This document shows positions 24,660 through 38,500 of a stretch of DNA of 64,000 nt, one piece after another. The stretch is taken from the NCBI GenBank assembly GCA_019914945.1, contig CM034102.1:5507501-5571500 (forward strand). The letters are read 5' to 3'. This stretch comes from Typha latifolia. Its lineage: Eukaryota; Streptophyta; Magnoliopsida; Poales; Typhaceae. The translations under genes were made by a program, and so were the position numbers. The notes beneath the pieces are model-generated. The model was given only the letters and a program-made list of their open reading frames with translations, searched no databases and was not told the origin of the DNA. Each line of letters opens with the position of its first letter. The stretch's first letter is position 1.

Positions 24660-27243
24660 AGCTTGCGTTGAGCCATTTATCTCCTCCTCTCTCAATTTCA
24701 TCCTCCCTACCCATCATGTTCTCCCCATGCTATCGAAGACCTTCACAAGTGGCTAAAGGTTCTCCTCCTCGGCTCCTCCTCCTTTCATCCATCAATCCCC
24801 TAGTCCCTAGGGCCAACCAATTATTCCCTTTGCCCTTCTAAAGTATCGATCTACCTATTCATTATTTTCATCAGCAACCCTCCACACCATCTCTATCACC
24901 TCCACAAGCTGCACCACTATTGTTGCCCACCTAAATCGCAACATCACATATTATTCGCATCACTCCTAAATTGAATTACCATCACCGTTGCCCTACTCCA
25001 TTCAGCACCACCACTTACCAACACTAAATGCCTAGCCCACCCTAAACCACCTCTAATCTCATTATCCAACCCTCTCACCATGTCCTCCCCCAGCTGTCCC
25101 ACGACAACACTATTGTCACCATTGCTATGACGAGCTTATCACCAAACCACACCGTTCTTCTCCACTAATTGCACCACCAACATCGCTGCCCTAAACCTTA
25201 ATTCCTACCATCCTTCCACCATTATAATTTTCTTAACCAGGGACATACCACTTTTTTATTATTCTAGAATATAACTCTTTACTTCCGAATAACAACTGAA
25301 CATCATAATAACCTCATTCTAGAATATAAATACTATTTATCAAAAATTACATCTTATACTACACACTAACTCAATTACTAATTTACTCTTAATATATATC
25401 CCATCAACCTACTTTATATCAAATCAAAAAGATATTCATAGTAATCTCATAAAAAACAAAACAAAATTTCTCACTTTTTATTCACTTTATATTACATTAA
25501 ATATAATTATTACACACTTATTTCAGAATACAAATGAACACACGAATAGTTATTCCTGAAATAAGTATCTCATTTTGAAAATAAGAAAGAAGAATATCTA
25601 TTCTAGAATTGATCTTATTGCTAAAGTAAACAAAGCCTTACGTTATATAGAAAATGATAATTTTTATATTTTATATTCTAACAAGTAAAAAAAAAAAATA
25701 GCTCGGTGGTTATTGCAGGGAAAAACAAAAAATGAGTGAAGTTGCGAAATAGAAATATATATATATTTTTTTGGTGCATAAATATATAACTCAAAGTAAG
25801 AAATACTAGATTCAAATTGCTTTCTTCGTCATTATCAGTCACTTTCCTGTGACTATTGCTGAAGAAAATTTCGCAAAAGAAAAGGAGACCGATCGAGACT
25901 CTTCCAAGGAACATCCATAGACAAAGGAAAAGGAAAAAAAAGCTTGACCAAGATAGCTGGAGTCAATACTATTGATTGGAATATTGAAACAGGAAAAAAA
26001 TAAAAATAAAAGGGTATCAAAGCAAAAATTTATTCAATGATTTCCCAAGATTCCTTGAACCTAAGGCAGTTTCTGGACGTCTTAATTAAGTACAGTATCT
26101 TTGGTTTTTTCTTTTTGGAATTATTAGTGTACTAGAGATGTACAATAAGTTGGCAGTGTAAAGAAAGATGAGAGGTCGCTCTCGTGATATTATCATTTCA
26201 TGCTTTAAGATTTGGGCAACATTGTTTTAGTTAAGTTGAGATATTAAATACTAGTTAGAGCACGAGGACATCAAATTAGAGCTAATTAAAAAAATTAATT
26301 AGTTGGGTGTGGAAAAGACAAGCTAGTATTAATGCCATCCCACCAAATCAGGTGAACAATCTCTTCCCAAACTAGGTCTTAATTAGTTTTATAGACTTAG
26401 ATAATCTAACAAGTGAGATAATTAGTTGGGGTTGTAGTTTTTAAAACAAATAACATTTTTTTTTTGCTTGGTTTTAATTGAAGAGAAAAACTCCATGCTA
26501 ACTACGGTCTAACTCTTTCTTATATTAAAAGTAAATAATTAGACAAGTTCATTAAGATTTTGGTACGTTGACCAAAATTAATTCTCTCCAATCCATCACT
26601 TTTAAGATTTATCCATGGTAATTCTTGTACGATCTTATCCTACCCTCTAAAACTTATATAGGTGATAGGATTCCATTTTTATTACATGAGAATAAGGACC
26701 ATTTTATTCACTCCGTTATTCCCGCTTCCTTTGTCGGCGATCAAATTAGACCCTATAAACTGTGTCATGAAAACTACCGAAATATAATATATGAGAATAA
26801 TGATTAGGGTCTTCTTCTTCATATAATTGTGTCATGAAAACTTTTAAGATATCATATTTGCAACTATATTTTAAGATATCATGACTAAAATACCTTCTTC
26901 TTTTTTGAAGTTTAGTGTAAAATATTTATTTACTAATTATTTTTTAAAGAAATCTTTACATTGGCAAAATTATCCTTTTGTAATCTACCATTGAGCTTGA
27001 TGAGCAACTAAGAGGTGGTGGTTGCTTGGAATTAAGCTCCACGGGGAAGAAAGAAACTTAGAAATCATGTGATGAAATAAGGAGCCCAACTAAAGAAAAG
27101 GGAATTGGCAATGGGTGTGGATTTCTCTAATAGTAGAAGGGAACCAAAGGAGTGGACCAACCAAAAGATACTGATACAATTAACTATCAAACACCAATTT
27201 GAAGGAGACGCCTTTCATTGTCTTAAATAATGTCTTATATCAC

Positions 27244-27248
<5 letters not shown>
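24660..27248. other. Intergenic region, no gene seen
   Basis: A C-rich, CACC-rich non-coding patch at about 24680-25230 is followed by AT-rich sequence with several ATTCTAGAATA-like motifs (25260-25620), possibly a decayed MITE. No coding exon with a recognisable domain. Confidence 0.4.

Positions 27249-27294
<46 letters not shown>
27249..27294. repeat. (AT)n microsatellite
   Basis: Perfect AT run of 46 bp at the left edge of the GCTCGAGC-motif element. Confidence 0.95.
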
Positions 27295-27297
<3 letters not shown>

Positions 27298-28165
27298 TCA
27301 AGCTTGGCAAGATGAAACTCAGCTCAAAAATTGGTTGATTTAAGCTTAACATGCAGAATGGACTCAAAATAAATTTCAAGCCAAGCTTGATCAAGAGTCA
27401 GCTCCATCAATAGTGGCTCGCTAAAACTCAAAAATAATAATATAATATATAATAATATAATATATAATAATATGACTAATATAAAATTTTATATTATGAT
27501 CTAAAAGCTCATAATATCTATACGCGAAATTATATTTTACACCGCCAGATAATGCCTCAATTTATTTTACTCCTCTATAATTTTATTTATACCACTTTAT
27601 TATCTTATGATTATATTTAAAGTGAAATTGTTATGTTTTCCGTCATATTTGACTAAACACATGTTAAATTTGACGATGTTCATTAGAGACAAAGCTGTTG
27701 ATAATTGAATAAGCTCTCTGACGCATCAAATATATGTTTTTGTTATATGTGTCATCTGAAATTCGATCGTATATTAATTTAGATGCATTGGAAGTTTATC
27801 TAACTCTTTATAATTTTGGCTCTAATAAGTATCTTCAAATTCGACTCGTGTTTAATCAAATTAATAGAAAAATAATAATTGCACTTTAGTCTAAATCACA
27901 AAAAAGTAAAGTAACACAAATAAAACTATAGTGGGGTGAATTGAATCTAAGCCTAACCACATGGGAATAAAATGTAATTTTTCACTAGTGAATCAAACCT
28001 TGTTCAAGCTTGATTCTAGGCTGATTCAATTCAAATTTGATTGAACTTCATTTAGATTTGACTTGATTCAAATTTGAAATTGCTTATTGATCGACTCATT
28101 AAGGCTCGAGCTCAAAATCAGCTTGAAATAAAAATTATTTTAATTCAATCCTTGGCTCGATAAAC
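27295..28165. mobile_element. Non-autonomous element rich in GCTCGAGC-like motifs, copy 2, split by a MITE
   Basis: The outer parts (27295-27500 and 27985-28165) carry the same CAAGCTTGATCAAG, GGCTCGAGCTCAAAAT and TTCAAGCTTGATT-type blocks as the element at 4867-5458, in the same order. The centre is replaced by the family A MITE at 27527-27980. Borders are approximate. Confidence 0.5.
27527..27980. mobile_element. MITE family A, copy 2 (nested)
   Basis: Left end AAATTATATTTTACACCGCC; right end on the minus strand AAATTACATTTTATTCCCAT. The right arm contains, on the minus strand, TAGTTTTATTTGTGTTAC and GTGATTTAGACTAAAGTGCA, matching the left arm of the copy at 20273-20663. Confidence 0.6.
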
Positions 28166-28549
28166 CGTTCGTTACTTATATCAGATATGTTTTATACCTT
28201 TATGTAGTACCTTCTATGTTTAAACCGTATGCTAAGGTAATTTATTAACATCTAGTTTTTACAATGATAAAGCCTTATACACAAAGAGTAGAGGAGAAAG
28301 AGCGACGATTCTTTGACACAAGTTCCACACTTAACTTAACAATAGACAACACTATAATTTAATCCAGAGGATTAAGCTTGGGGGCACAACATAATATTTA
28401 AATGAAGCACGACCCAAGAGATTCCTAAGAGCAAAAAGCATCGAGTTAACTTGTAAGTTCTGTTAGTCTCGTAGTCCAAGACACGGTCCTAAGAATCCAC
28501 AAAAGCATGGGGATCGAAGATCACCCACTTGGAACACAAATTGAAGAAA
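28166..28549. other. Intergenic stretch, nothing recognised
   Basis: AT-rich sequence without a supported gene or element. Confidence 0.35.
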
Positions 28550-29345
28550 AAATATTATAACACCCAAATTCTACTGTAGAGCAAAACAAAATCATACAGC
28601 CAAATATTGCAAAAAAAACATAATATCTGTATCCAAATAAACACAGACGCTGACAAGCATAGACTACTACTGTGAAGATGTCCCAGACCTTCGCCCTACC
28701 TAGAGGGGCCTTACCCATCCGGCATGCGGTGAGGCTTGTAGGTAGAGGACACCATTGAGCGACGGAAGGTTGGCAAGGCGGAACTACTATGCTAGCAGCA
28801 GATTGGGCGGAGATCCGACAGAAGGGTGGCGACCAAGCTTGGATCCGGCGAGGGAGGGGAGGAGAAGAAAAGCAGCGGTGATGAGGAGCGATGGTAGGGA
28901 GCGGCAGCGATGTGGAGGTTTTGGGCAGATCCGAGCCAAACGAGGGAAACTACAATGGGTAGGGACACAACAAGCTTGGATTTGGCTGAAGGGTGGCAAC
29001 CAAATACATATCCAGTGAGGGAAGGGAGGAGAAGAAGAGCGGCAACAACTGTGAGGGGCGGTAGTGGGGAGCGACAATATTGAGGGAGTTTTTAGCAATG
29101 GAAAATGACGAAGAAGAGTGGCTGTGGCTAGCGTGGTGTTGAGCGACAGCATGGTGGTGACAAGGAAGATGGCTCAAAATTTTGGAAAAGGAAGAGGAAG
29201 AAGAAAGTGGGAAAGAGAGAATGAGGTTCTCCCCTCACCTAACTCGTCAACTAAATGAGGAAAGTGAGGAAAACTTCACCGGCGGCGCGGCGAGAGAGAT
29301 TTCCTTAGAGGTAGAGAGAAGACTCTGCACCAAATCTTAGTAATG
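28550..29345. mobile_element. Possible truncated long-LTR fragment with G-rich tail
   Basis: TATAACACCCAAATTC at the left resembles the TGAAACACCCAAACC start of the solo LTR at 37284, and both are followed by A/C-rich sequence, a short GC-rich islet and a purine-rich G-rich part. No matching right end was found. The G-rich part contains an imperfect tandem duplication of about 170 bp. Assignment is tentative. Confidence 0.25.
28829..29165. repeat. Imperfect tandem duplication, period ~168 bp
   Basis: GACCAAGCTTGGATCCGGCG with GAGGGAGGGGAGGAGAAG at 28829 recurs as AACCAAATACATATCCAGTG with GAGGGAAGGGAGGAGAAG at about 28998. Each is followed by GGAGCG-type repeats and ends in GGAGG(T/G)TTTT. 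Confidence 0.55.
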
Positions 29346-32040
29346 CTAGGGCCGACGCAGAAGAAGCAAAGTGTTATTTGGATGTTGTTACTGAAACTAA
29401 ATTTATTACAACTTTTTTGGTCTCGTGAATGCAGAATATATCTCTCATTTCTAAATTCAATTTTACATGTAGGTAAATTTTTTTATTCAACATGGATAAT
29501 TCGGGTATACGGTTGATATAAATATAGTAAAGAATAAGAGAGAAAAATAGTTCCCTAATAAAGCAGTCTAACCTTAATAACGGTCCAACAATTATATGTA
29601 AAAGCATAACCCAAAGTACAATCGAAAACTAGCATAGATAATCCTGATAAAAGCGGGTTCACATGCATTCCATGATGGCAAATGCATAATTACATTTAAA
29701 GCTTAATTTGCGCAAATAAGAAAGTAATAGAAAAAAAACTATCAAAGAGTAGTTGAAAATATGGCTGACTCATAATATTTTGGGACAGTAGGCGAACATA
29801 TTAATCATGCCCTTCTAAAATTTCACATAAAAATACATAAATATTATTTAAAAATTTTATTCTAAATAATTAGATAACTAATAAAAATATTTTAAAACAC
29901 TGTGTTATTTGAATAGATAATATGAAAAATATAAACCAATGATTAAAAACAAAAAAAAACAAAATTCCTATATTATTATACAAACCATAGGTCAAGTAAA
30001 ATGACAGGCAAACACTAACCCAAGGTTGGGAGCAAATTCCAACTCCATCCCTCAGTGCTAATTAGGGACGAGGAGAGTCTATCAAAGAGTGAAGAGGATT
30101 AAAATAACATGTAACCTTAAGAGGGGAGGTAGCGAGATATAACTTACCACCTCCTCCTTTTGAGGAGAGATGTCCTTGAGTGAAATCCAACGAGGGATCC
30201 AGTTGTGGTATAATCTAATCTGGATTGAAATTCAATTCAGGTGCATCTTTGAATATGCGCTAACACATTACTTACATGTATCAAATGGCTCCAATTGCAT
30301 TTGCTAAATCTTATGGCTTTTTAGTATTCTCTTTTGAGCGTAATCCAAGCGTCAAATGCTAAATTTTATTTAATTATTTGTAAATATATATAAAAGAGAA
30401 ATGCTGAATATATACGCATGTGTTATTCATCTTAAAGCTCATCTAATATTTTGAGAAGGATATAGAAGCTCTATGCAATAATTTATGAATCACTATGAAC
30501 TTTTATTATGCACAATAATTTAATTAAATATTATTATTCTAAAAAGAAAAAAAAAACAAAAGGAATCATTCTAAATCTACTTAGTGCACTGATTACTTGA
30601 ATAATTCATGAATCAAAGAATTACTGTGACAAAAATAGATTATAAGCTGTTGTTAAAAGTATAATATATATTATTAGTTTATTACGTAATAACTTAAGTT
30701 TTTGAGTCAATTGATTATTTAATATCAGTATCATCTTTAATTTTTTTGAGATATTATAGATTAAAATTTCATCAATCTACTTTTTTTATTTCTATTTTTT
30801 AGTAAGCTAATATACAATTATGGGTTGCACTGTGTTATCTAGCACACAACTATTTTATCACCTCATTGCTCTACAAATATGAGGACCTCATTTTTATTTT
30901 TATTTTAATTTTTATCAACTTGCTTCTGTTTTATTGAAAATGACAACTAGATTATATACTTAACATTCATGGCAATGAGATAGTGCTCATTGGTTAAAGA
31001 GCTCACGTCGTTTAAGAGTTTATCGACGCAAATTCCAGTATCAAAATTTAGTAAAACACCATTAAGTTCTTATTTTTCAAATAATTCATATTAAGTGAAA
31101 TGGACCTGAGGCCCACTAAGTTTTCTAAAGTGGGCCTGTAAATTAAACATTAATCAATCTTTCAAATATATTATAAAATAGCCTTTCTGAAAGTCTACCA
31201 TTTGTTTTTTTTTTCCAAATTTAATTTTTACTCTCATTATAAAAAATATATGCATTTAGAATATAAAATATAAGCACTCAGTCTTACTATTATTAGATGA
31301 ATTTAACTTTTTTCTTAAACCAGTTTAGTAAACACTAAATCAGTTTTGTATTTGTATTTAAACACGAGTTTAAATTAAGATAGCTTTAAGAGCAACCTAC
31401 TTAAATGAGCTATTTGCATAAGGAAGTTTTTTAGGTTTTTTAGTAATAACAAGATTAAGCTCTTGAAACTAAATACATTTTATTTTTATACTAAATGAAC
31501 ATTGTTTTATAATAAAAATGCAGATAATATACACAAGAGATGAGGGCACGTATCTTTATTTTAAAAACTAAAATATTTTTTTATGCAAATCCCCACATGC
31601 TTAAACCCTATTTTTTTTTATCATTCATAAGCCGAAGGTTAAATATGGGCTGGACAAAGGATTAGATACAAGGGCACTTAGATTCCACTAAACTTTTAGC
31701 TGTCTATTCTAGGTTTCAAGTTATATGCGTCGCCGAATAATTACTTCGAACCAAACACCACCAAGATCTGCTCGAAGTCGTCGTGTTTGTCAAGCTGTTT
31801 CTCCAAACTAACCGTACTGTTGAGCCATCAACCGAATGGAGCCAAGCCACTAACTACCAAATAATTTTTCCACAATATTATTTGAAGTTGGAGTTGAACC
31901 CATACTTAAATCCATTCTTTTCTCTCCTCTCTCTCTATCCATCCAACTATTTTACATTTATATTTCTAAAATAATTTAAAATACCTTATTCAAGATACAA
32001 GAAAAATAAGATAAACTAGACCAGTTTTGAAGCCAAATTC
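29346..32040. other. Intergenic AT-rich region
   Basis: No coding exon, RNA gene or well-bounded element seen over about 2.7 kb. The last 240 bp before the GCR1 start is GC-richer and probably holds its promoter and 5' UTR. Confidence 0.4.
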
Positions 32041-32281
32041 AATCAAGAAGCGAGAAGAGCAAACTCAAAGGCAGTGCCGGTCTCAAATCTCTTCTCTTTT
32101 CCTCCAAAAGTCCCAATGAAACATCGATCATAATACGGCCTTAAGGTGATAAGGGTTCGCAAATCTCCTCTGCCAAAATGAGCGGGTCCGTTGCGTCCCG
32201 TTAACTGCAACTCTGTCTCTCGTTCTCTCTTGTACTAAAGAAGGGGAACAAACGAGAGGTGAGATCCGGCGATCTGAGCCT

Positions 32282-35200
32282 ATGAAGTCGCCGTCGGCGG
32301 CGGCGAGTCTGACCGTGGCGGACCGCCGCGCCCTGGCGGCGGTGAGCACGGGAGCGGCGGCGCTCTCCCTTGCCGGGTCGGGATTCATCGTGATCTGCTA
32401 CCTCCTCTTCAAGGAGCTCCACAAGTTCTCCTTCAAGCTCGTCTTCTTCCTTGCCCTCTCTGTAATCTCTCTCTCTTGCGGGCCTTGCTCACTTAGATCT
32501 CATTCTACCTTTTCGTCTTTATCTACTTAGGTTTCTTGGATGAGATTTTGATATTTGGGGACTACTAATGATAGATTTAGTTGTTATCGATTTCGTAAGT
32601 GCCGGTTCTTGATTACTTTACCAGAGAATTGATGTTAGGTGTTAGTGAGATGTAAGTGGAAACGCCAAATAACATAAATTTAGATTCAACAGTTGGTTGC
32701 ATTCTGTACCATAATGTCCTAAAAGGTCTGGACTTTTATCAATTCCAACGCCTGCATTGTGATCTTTAGGATTTCTAGTGGATTATCTATCCGAGAAAGA
32801 AAATTGTGACTTCTAACTGACAATATCGTTGTCCTTAATGTTTTTAATAAAATTCTCTCCATAAAATAGGATTATGTCATGGATAGTTGTTTCTCTTGAA
32901 AACTTGTTCATAGATATCTTGAAAACTTGTTCTTTGCGTGTGACCAGTTTCTTACCTATGCGGATGCCACCTCTATTCTCTTCCTCCAATTCATCTGTAA
33001 TTATTACACATAATATTGTTATCTTTTTATGTCTTCTAATGTTGCATATGTATTTATTCTTCTGCATCTAGCTCTTTGGCATGTTTGTGCCCAATGGATT
33101 AGGAAAACTTCCTGTATCAAAATCTATATTCTTTTTTCCTTTTTCTAGAATCTTCCATGTTTGGAGGAACTTTGGAGAGTTGGACCTAAACTACAATTCT
33201 TGAAGCAGAAAAGTTACTTGCTAAATGGTCCTGCAGACCAAGTATTCTTGTCTTAGCATTCATCAATATCAGTCAGTGGCTGGCATGACAAGTGCAGACC
33301 TTCAATGGTTCCAGTTTCACTGGCTTGACTTGTCATGCTCCGGCATATTCTGGCACATCAATTCAATATGATTATAGAAGGGTCTAATCAAATTAGACGT
33401 AAGGTTTTTACAGTAACATACTGTGTAAATAGTTATATTTTGTAGTCGTGTACACCATAGGTATTACTATCTTCCGTTGCAGTATTAATCTCACACACGC
33501 ACACACACATATACATCCGCTATCTAAAATTTTCATTTCAGACTGATGGGAGTTTGTTGATATGAGGTAGATCTACATGATCTTCCTTCAAGTATCTACC
33601 AAATCTATATAAGATCAAAGGTAGTTATTACATCATTGTTGTAATTTACAATTAAACACCATAGTTTTCTAAATCAGATTAGAGGTACGATTAAGAGTAA
33701 GAAATGAGAATAATTAACTATATGATATTATACAAATCTCAGTGTCTAAGAATCATCTCTAGATATCATATCCATAGATTCTAATTCACCACATGATAAT
33801 CATGGACAATAGGGCATGTTTTGAAGCTCTGTATTGACATTAGAGGGGTACATTGGTTGGTGCTAGGCCATATTCCATTGGAAGGACACATGCCTCTTTG
33901 TGCTCATTGATGTTGGTGGCACAAAATTTTAAATTTCCTTGCTATAGACCTCATGACAGTCTACCCCTTGCTTGACTTTTTTATCTTTTCTGGACTTCAG
34001 CTCCATCTCTGGAGAGGTAAAATTCAGTTGGCAGCTTGTTGGGAGACAGATATAAAAGCATCATATTCTTCGGGTGCCTTTTTGGGCCGGGCTCTAGCTG
34101 GACCCATGTTTTCTGGAGTTATTTGGATGATGATATTTTTTGGAAAAAGTAATCTTACAGTTGCCATGTTCATAGCATCAACCTGTGCAGTAGATTAACC
34201 AAGTCATATACTTTTCTTTATCCAGTCTATATTTTATTTTCTGATCAGATGTTATTCTTGCTGTGGTTCATATGAAACTCCTTGGAAGATGCATGTTTCT
34301 TTTCATTCCTTACAATTCTCAGATATGATCATGTTCCAACAAACTTTTGACATGTTTTTCTGATAAAATGGAAGCCTATTGCAAATTGTAGGTATATCTT
34401 TATATTTAGAAACTATATAAGCACTAATTGCTTGCAAATCACTGCCTTATATAAAACTCCTTGCAAGATTCATATTTCTTTTCAGTTCAGTTATGATGCA
34501 TTTGGTCTTGGTTCTTTCTAAAATTTTTTAGAGCTCTAAACAATGTTTTATTTGCACCTTGCTCTGTATTTGTTCCAACTCCTGTGTGGAATATCATATC
34601 TGATAAGATGCTCTTTATCTTGCAGGATATGTTTTGCAGCCTCTTCACCATAGTGGGGTATGCTTCTTTCACACTGTTGGTTTACTCTTTTGATGTTATC
34701 AATCTATAAATTTAGATATATTTATGTTTCTGTCGATAGTTGGGATTGCCATGCTGAAATTCTGCTTTGTTTGCTTACCACTTGATTTTTGTGGCAAAGG
34801 ACAATATCTTTCTTTTTTGGTTTATTGACAACTGAGGTCTCTCTAGTTAAGGTTGATGGCGACAGTTTGAAGGCTTTCTAGGAATATATATATATATCGT
34901 CTCATTGTCTGATCAATCAGACCATCAGATAGCTTTTTTCATATTTTAATTTCTTTCTGTTCTTATCATTAATCAGGACACAACCACTGGTTGGGTGGCC
35001 AATAAATTTTACTTGCTAATTGATTGAAATTTTGCTTCAGTGAATAGCTTGTTAAAGGTCAGAAATATTTGGTTAAGTGCAACCTTCTTATTTTAAGTTT
35101 GAATCTTTTTATTCTGCTTACAGTATATTCTTGTCCAATTATATTTTGAACTGCAAGGACAAACTAGATTGGGATAAAGCCCACTATTATTCTATAGTAG

Positions 35201-35519
35201 TAGGAATTTCATGCAACTGTTTAAAGTAAAATTATTCTTAATGAATTGGTTTCTTGGTTGTCATGAAGCTTTTCTTTCAGAATTTCCCACAGTTGTTTCC
35301 AAGGTTTCAAATATTAGTATCATGATTAGCCATCCGGAAAACAATATGTGCTGGCCTTATCAACTTTCTCGGTATCAGGCTATTTATTTAATTATATAAA
35401 TAAAAAAATCATTATAAATGAGGGAAAGATCTAGAAAATTAAGAAAAAATGTCAGGAAAAAAGAAAAATTGCCCATCCCCCCCCTATATCACTCTAGTAT
35501 CTCCCTCACTCTCCAACTA

Positions 35520-35575
<56 letters not shown>

Positions 35576-38500
35576 TCCTCGGTGACTGTAGCAGCAAAGA
35601 TAGAAAAAATATCCATGCCCTGTTGTCTGTGGAAGTTCAATTGACTTCTTTCTGTGACCATATATATAGATGGACTCCATGTTATCAATCATTATCTATT
35701 GGTTCTTGCTGTGACTGTTATGTGATAATTATGATTCAAAATGGAGATTCTTTAAATGATATGCCATCCTTATTTGATCTTGCAGGGATCCTACAAGTGG
35801 ATTTTTCTGCTATGCTCAAGACTATAGTGCACACTTCTTTTGTGTGGCATCCTTTTTGTGGACTACGACAATAGCATTCACTCTTCATCGTACAGTTGTT
35901 AAACACAAAACAGATGTTGAAGACTTCGATTCCATTTTTCACTTATATGTGTGGGGTATGCTTCTGTTTACTACTCAAAATAGCTTGGTTTTTCTCACCA
36001 ATCACTTCAGCACAGTATGAACTATATGATCATATTTCTTCTCTGATATTTGATTTATCCTTTTCTTCACAATTTAGAATAGATGTTTCATGACATATTG
36101 TGTTTGTCTTAGTGAAATTCTGATGTTTATAAATCTGGAATGTGTTATCAACTAAGATATATTAAACAAGAATAGTTCAAAAGTCCTAACGTTCCATGAC
36201 AATTCTGTAAGTTCTTGAAAGTCTCATAGAAATTGAATCCATAGTCTCCTTCAACAGAGAAATGATATCATTTATCTTATTACGATCCAATTTCTGCTGA
36301 TTGGTTTTGTAATGCCATACAATAAGAGATTATAGTTCTTGCACTCTAATTGAGGACATCATCAGTGTGATGATTAATGCATTACCCATGCACCTTGGTG
36401 GTGCAAGTTCTCACAAATCTCCTAGCAAGGGTAGAACTATGTCCACTTTCCCTCCCTAGGCCCTGCATGGAGCCTAGTATTTAGATGTCCAGCTTTTGCC
36501 TTCTTAGTGTCCGTCGAAAGGAAGTTCCTTTAGAAGCCTTTATGCTCAAGCCACCCAGATGTTCATGTATCATTTCCTTACAATAATAATGAAATGCTTT
36601 TAGTCATGTATGATCAAAACAATAATTTTTTTTCATGCGTGACATAATTCTTCTCCATCCGACATGAGTGCTTTCATTATCAAATTAATCTTGCACACTT
36701 CATATCTCTTCTGGGTTGCTACTTTGGCATAGTTGATGTAGTGGGTAGCACGAAGGGGACTACTAGAGATTAAAATATCTCTAAAGGATAATGACATGGA
36801 AATCCTTCTGAAACTTTCAAAGAGAGGACAATTTTATAGAAATATTGAATGAATAATAACATAATGGTTCAATCCCTATTTATAGGAATCAAATACAACT
36901 CCTAGATAAATTCGGAATCAAATATAATAGATAAACTCAAAACAAACCAAAACTAACCAAACTACTAAATAAATAAAAGATTGCTATTCCAACTAACATT
37001 TGTTTTGATTGGGACATCTTGTCCATGTATCAGTGCCCCCCACTTGAACATAACTCGCCTTTGAGTTGATACTTGGACACATTTGCTTGTTACTCCACCA
37101 ATAAGAGAACCTCGTCCACCAACTTTGTCGACCAACACTTGCTAGTCTCCTTGAGATCCTCCACTAATTGCTCCTTTATTATAGTGAGAAAAGAATTCCC
37201 CTCCACTTTAGAAGCTTAGGAGTATATCTTTCACTCATTAACACTAGTAGAATGTTTTTACCTTGCCATCAAAATAGGTAATTTGAAACACCCAAACCTC
37301 CAAATACATGTGTAAATCGCGTGGGTAAATCCCCCTACGCGGTGTATCACATGACCTGTCAGTACAAGGATTTCACAAGGCACACAACAGCACAATTTCA
37401 CCATAAATAAACTCAATTATAAGAGTCCGGAGACAAGTCCACAGGCCACAACAAGCCTTCCAAATATACATCCAAAATACAATGCTAAAGTCCAAGAAAA
37501 TACAACGTCATCATCACACCCTCGCAGGGGCTTAATACACTAATATACGTCTTTTGGAAAGAAAAGCGGCTACTCCTCGCTACCCGCACTTTGCGTCCCC
37601 TAGCTCGAAATAATACCGCCATGAGGGTGAGCTTACGGCCCGGCGAGTAGGATTCATACAATCTAAATTAATGACATCGCATGTATATATCCAATGTATG
37701 CCCATATTTGCTAACGATAACGATATGCTTATTTAAAAGACTTACCACAATTTACTAAGTCAATGCAATTGATAAAGATTACCGATCACTATCCTGGAAC
37801 ATGCTAGATCCTAAACGTATTATGATAAGTTCACACGAGATATAAAGCTTGAGACAATCTCTTTTCATACACATCTCAATCATAGGTTTTACATATTATG
37901 CATAGCAATAAAATAGCAGTTTAGTCATCTCATGTCTACCAAGGCAATAATCATACTTATCATCGCTCACCGAGCTATTCACCACACAGGGTAAATACTC
38001 TTAAGAAACAATCATCCATCATCTCATACATCGAGAGGGGGATATATACACATCTAGCGGTAATGTCACCTATACGTGTATGGCGACACTACATGTGACC
38101 GGTTGTCTGTGGCCATCGGACTCGGGACCCTGGCCGTAAGCCCATATCTCACTCTCTCTAAATCATCACCGCCCTCGGCGGAGAATCGGGAGCCCTCGGC
38201 TCATCAACGAGACGCCCTAACCTGCGTCGTCGGGTACCGCTAGAGATATATCCCCGCCTCACAATCATGTTCTTCTATCATCATAATCTAGTCCTAACTA
38301 TGCAATATAACTACCTGAATGCCACACAGGCTTCCCGACCTCAGGTGTAGGCCGCTAATAGTATAGTCATATAAGATACACTCTACCCTTAACCCCGGGC
38401 CGAGTGAGTAGGGTACTTGCCTAGTCGAATTCGACTACTAATGATAGGTGGAAGTGGTGCAGTGTTTATGAGTGCATAAAGCATGTTATAGTCATCATGA

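Noticed and set aside
25215..25645. Possible Tourist-like MITE ending AAAGTAAACAAAGCCTTA
   Set aside because: Only one end resembles a terminal repeat; no partner end or TAA duplication could be found.
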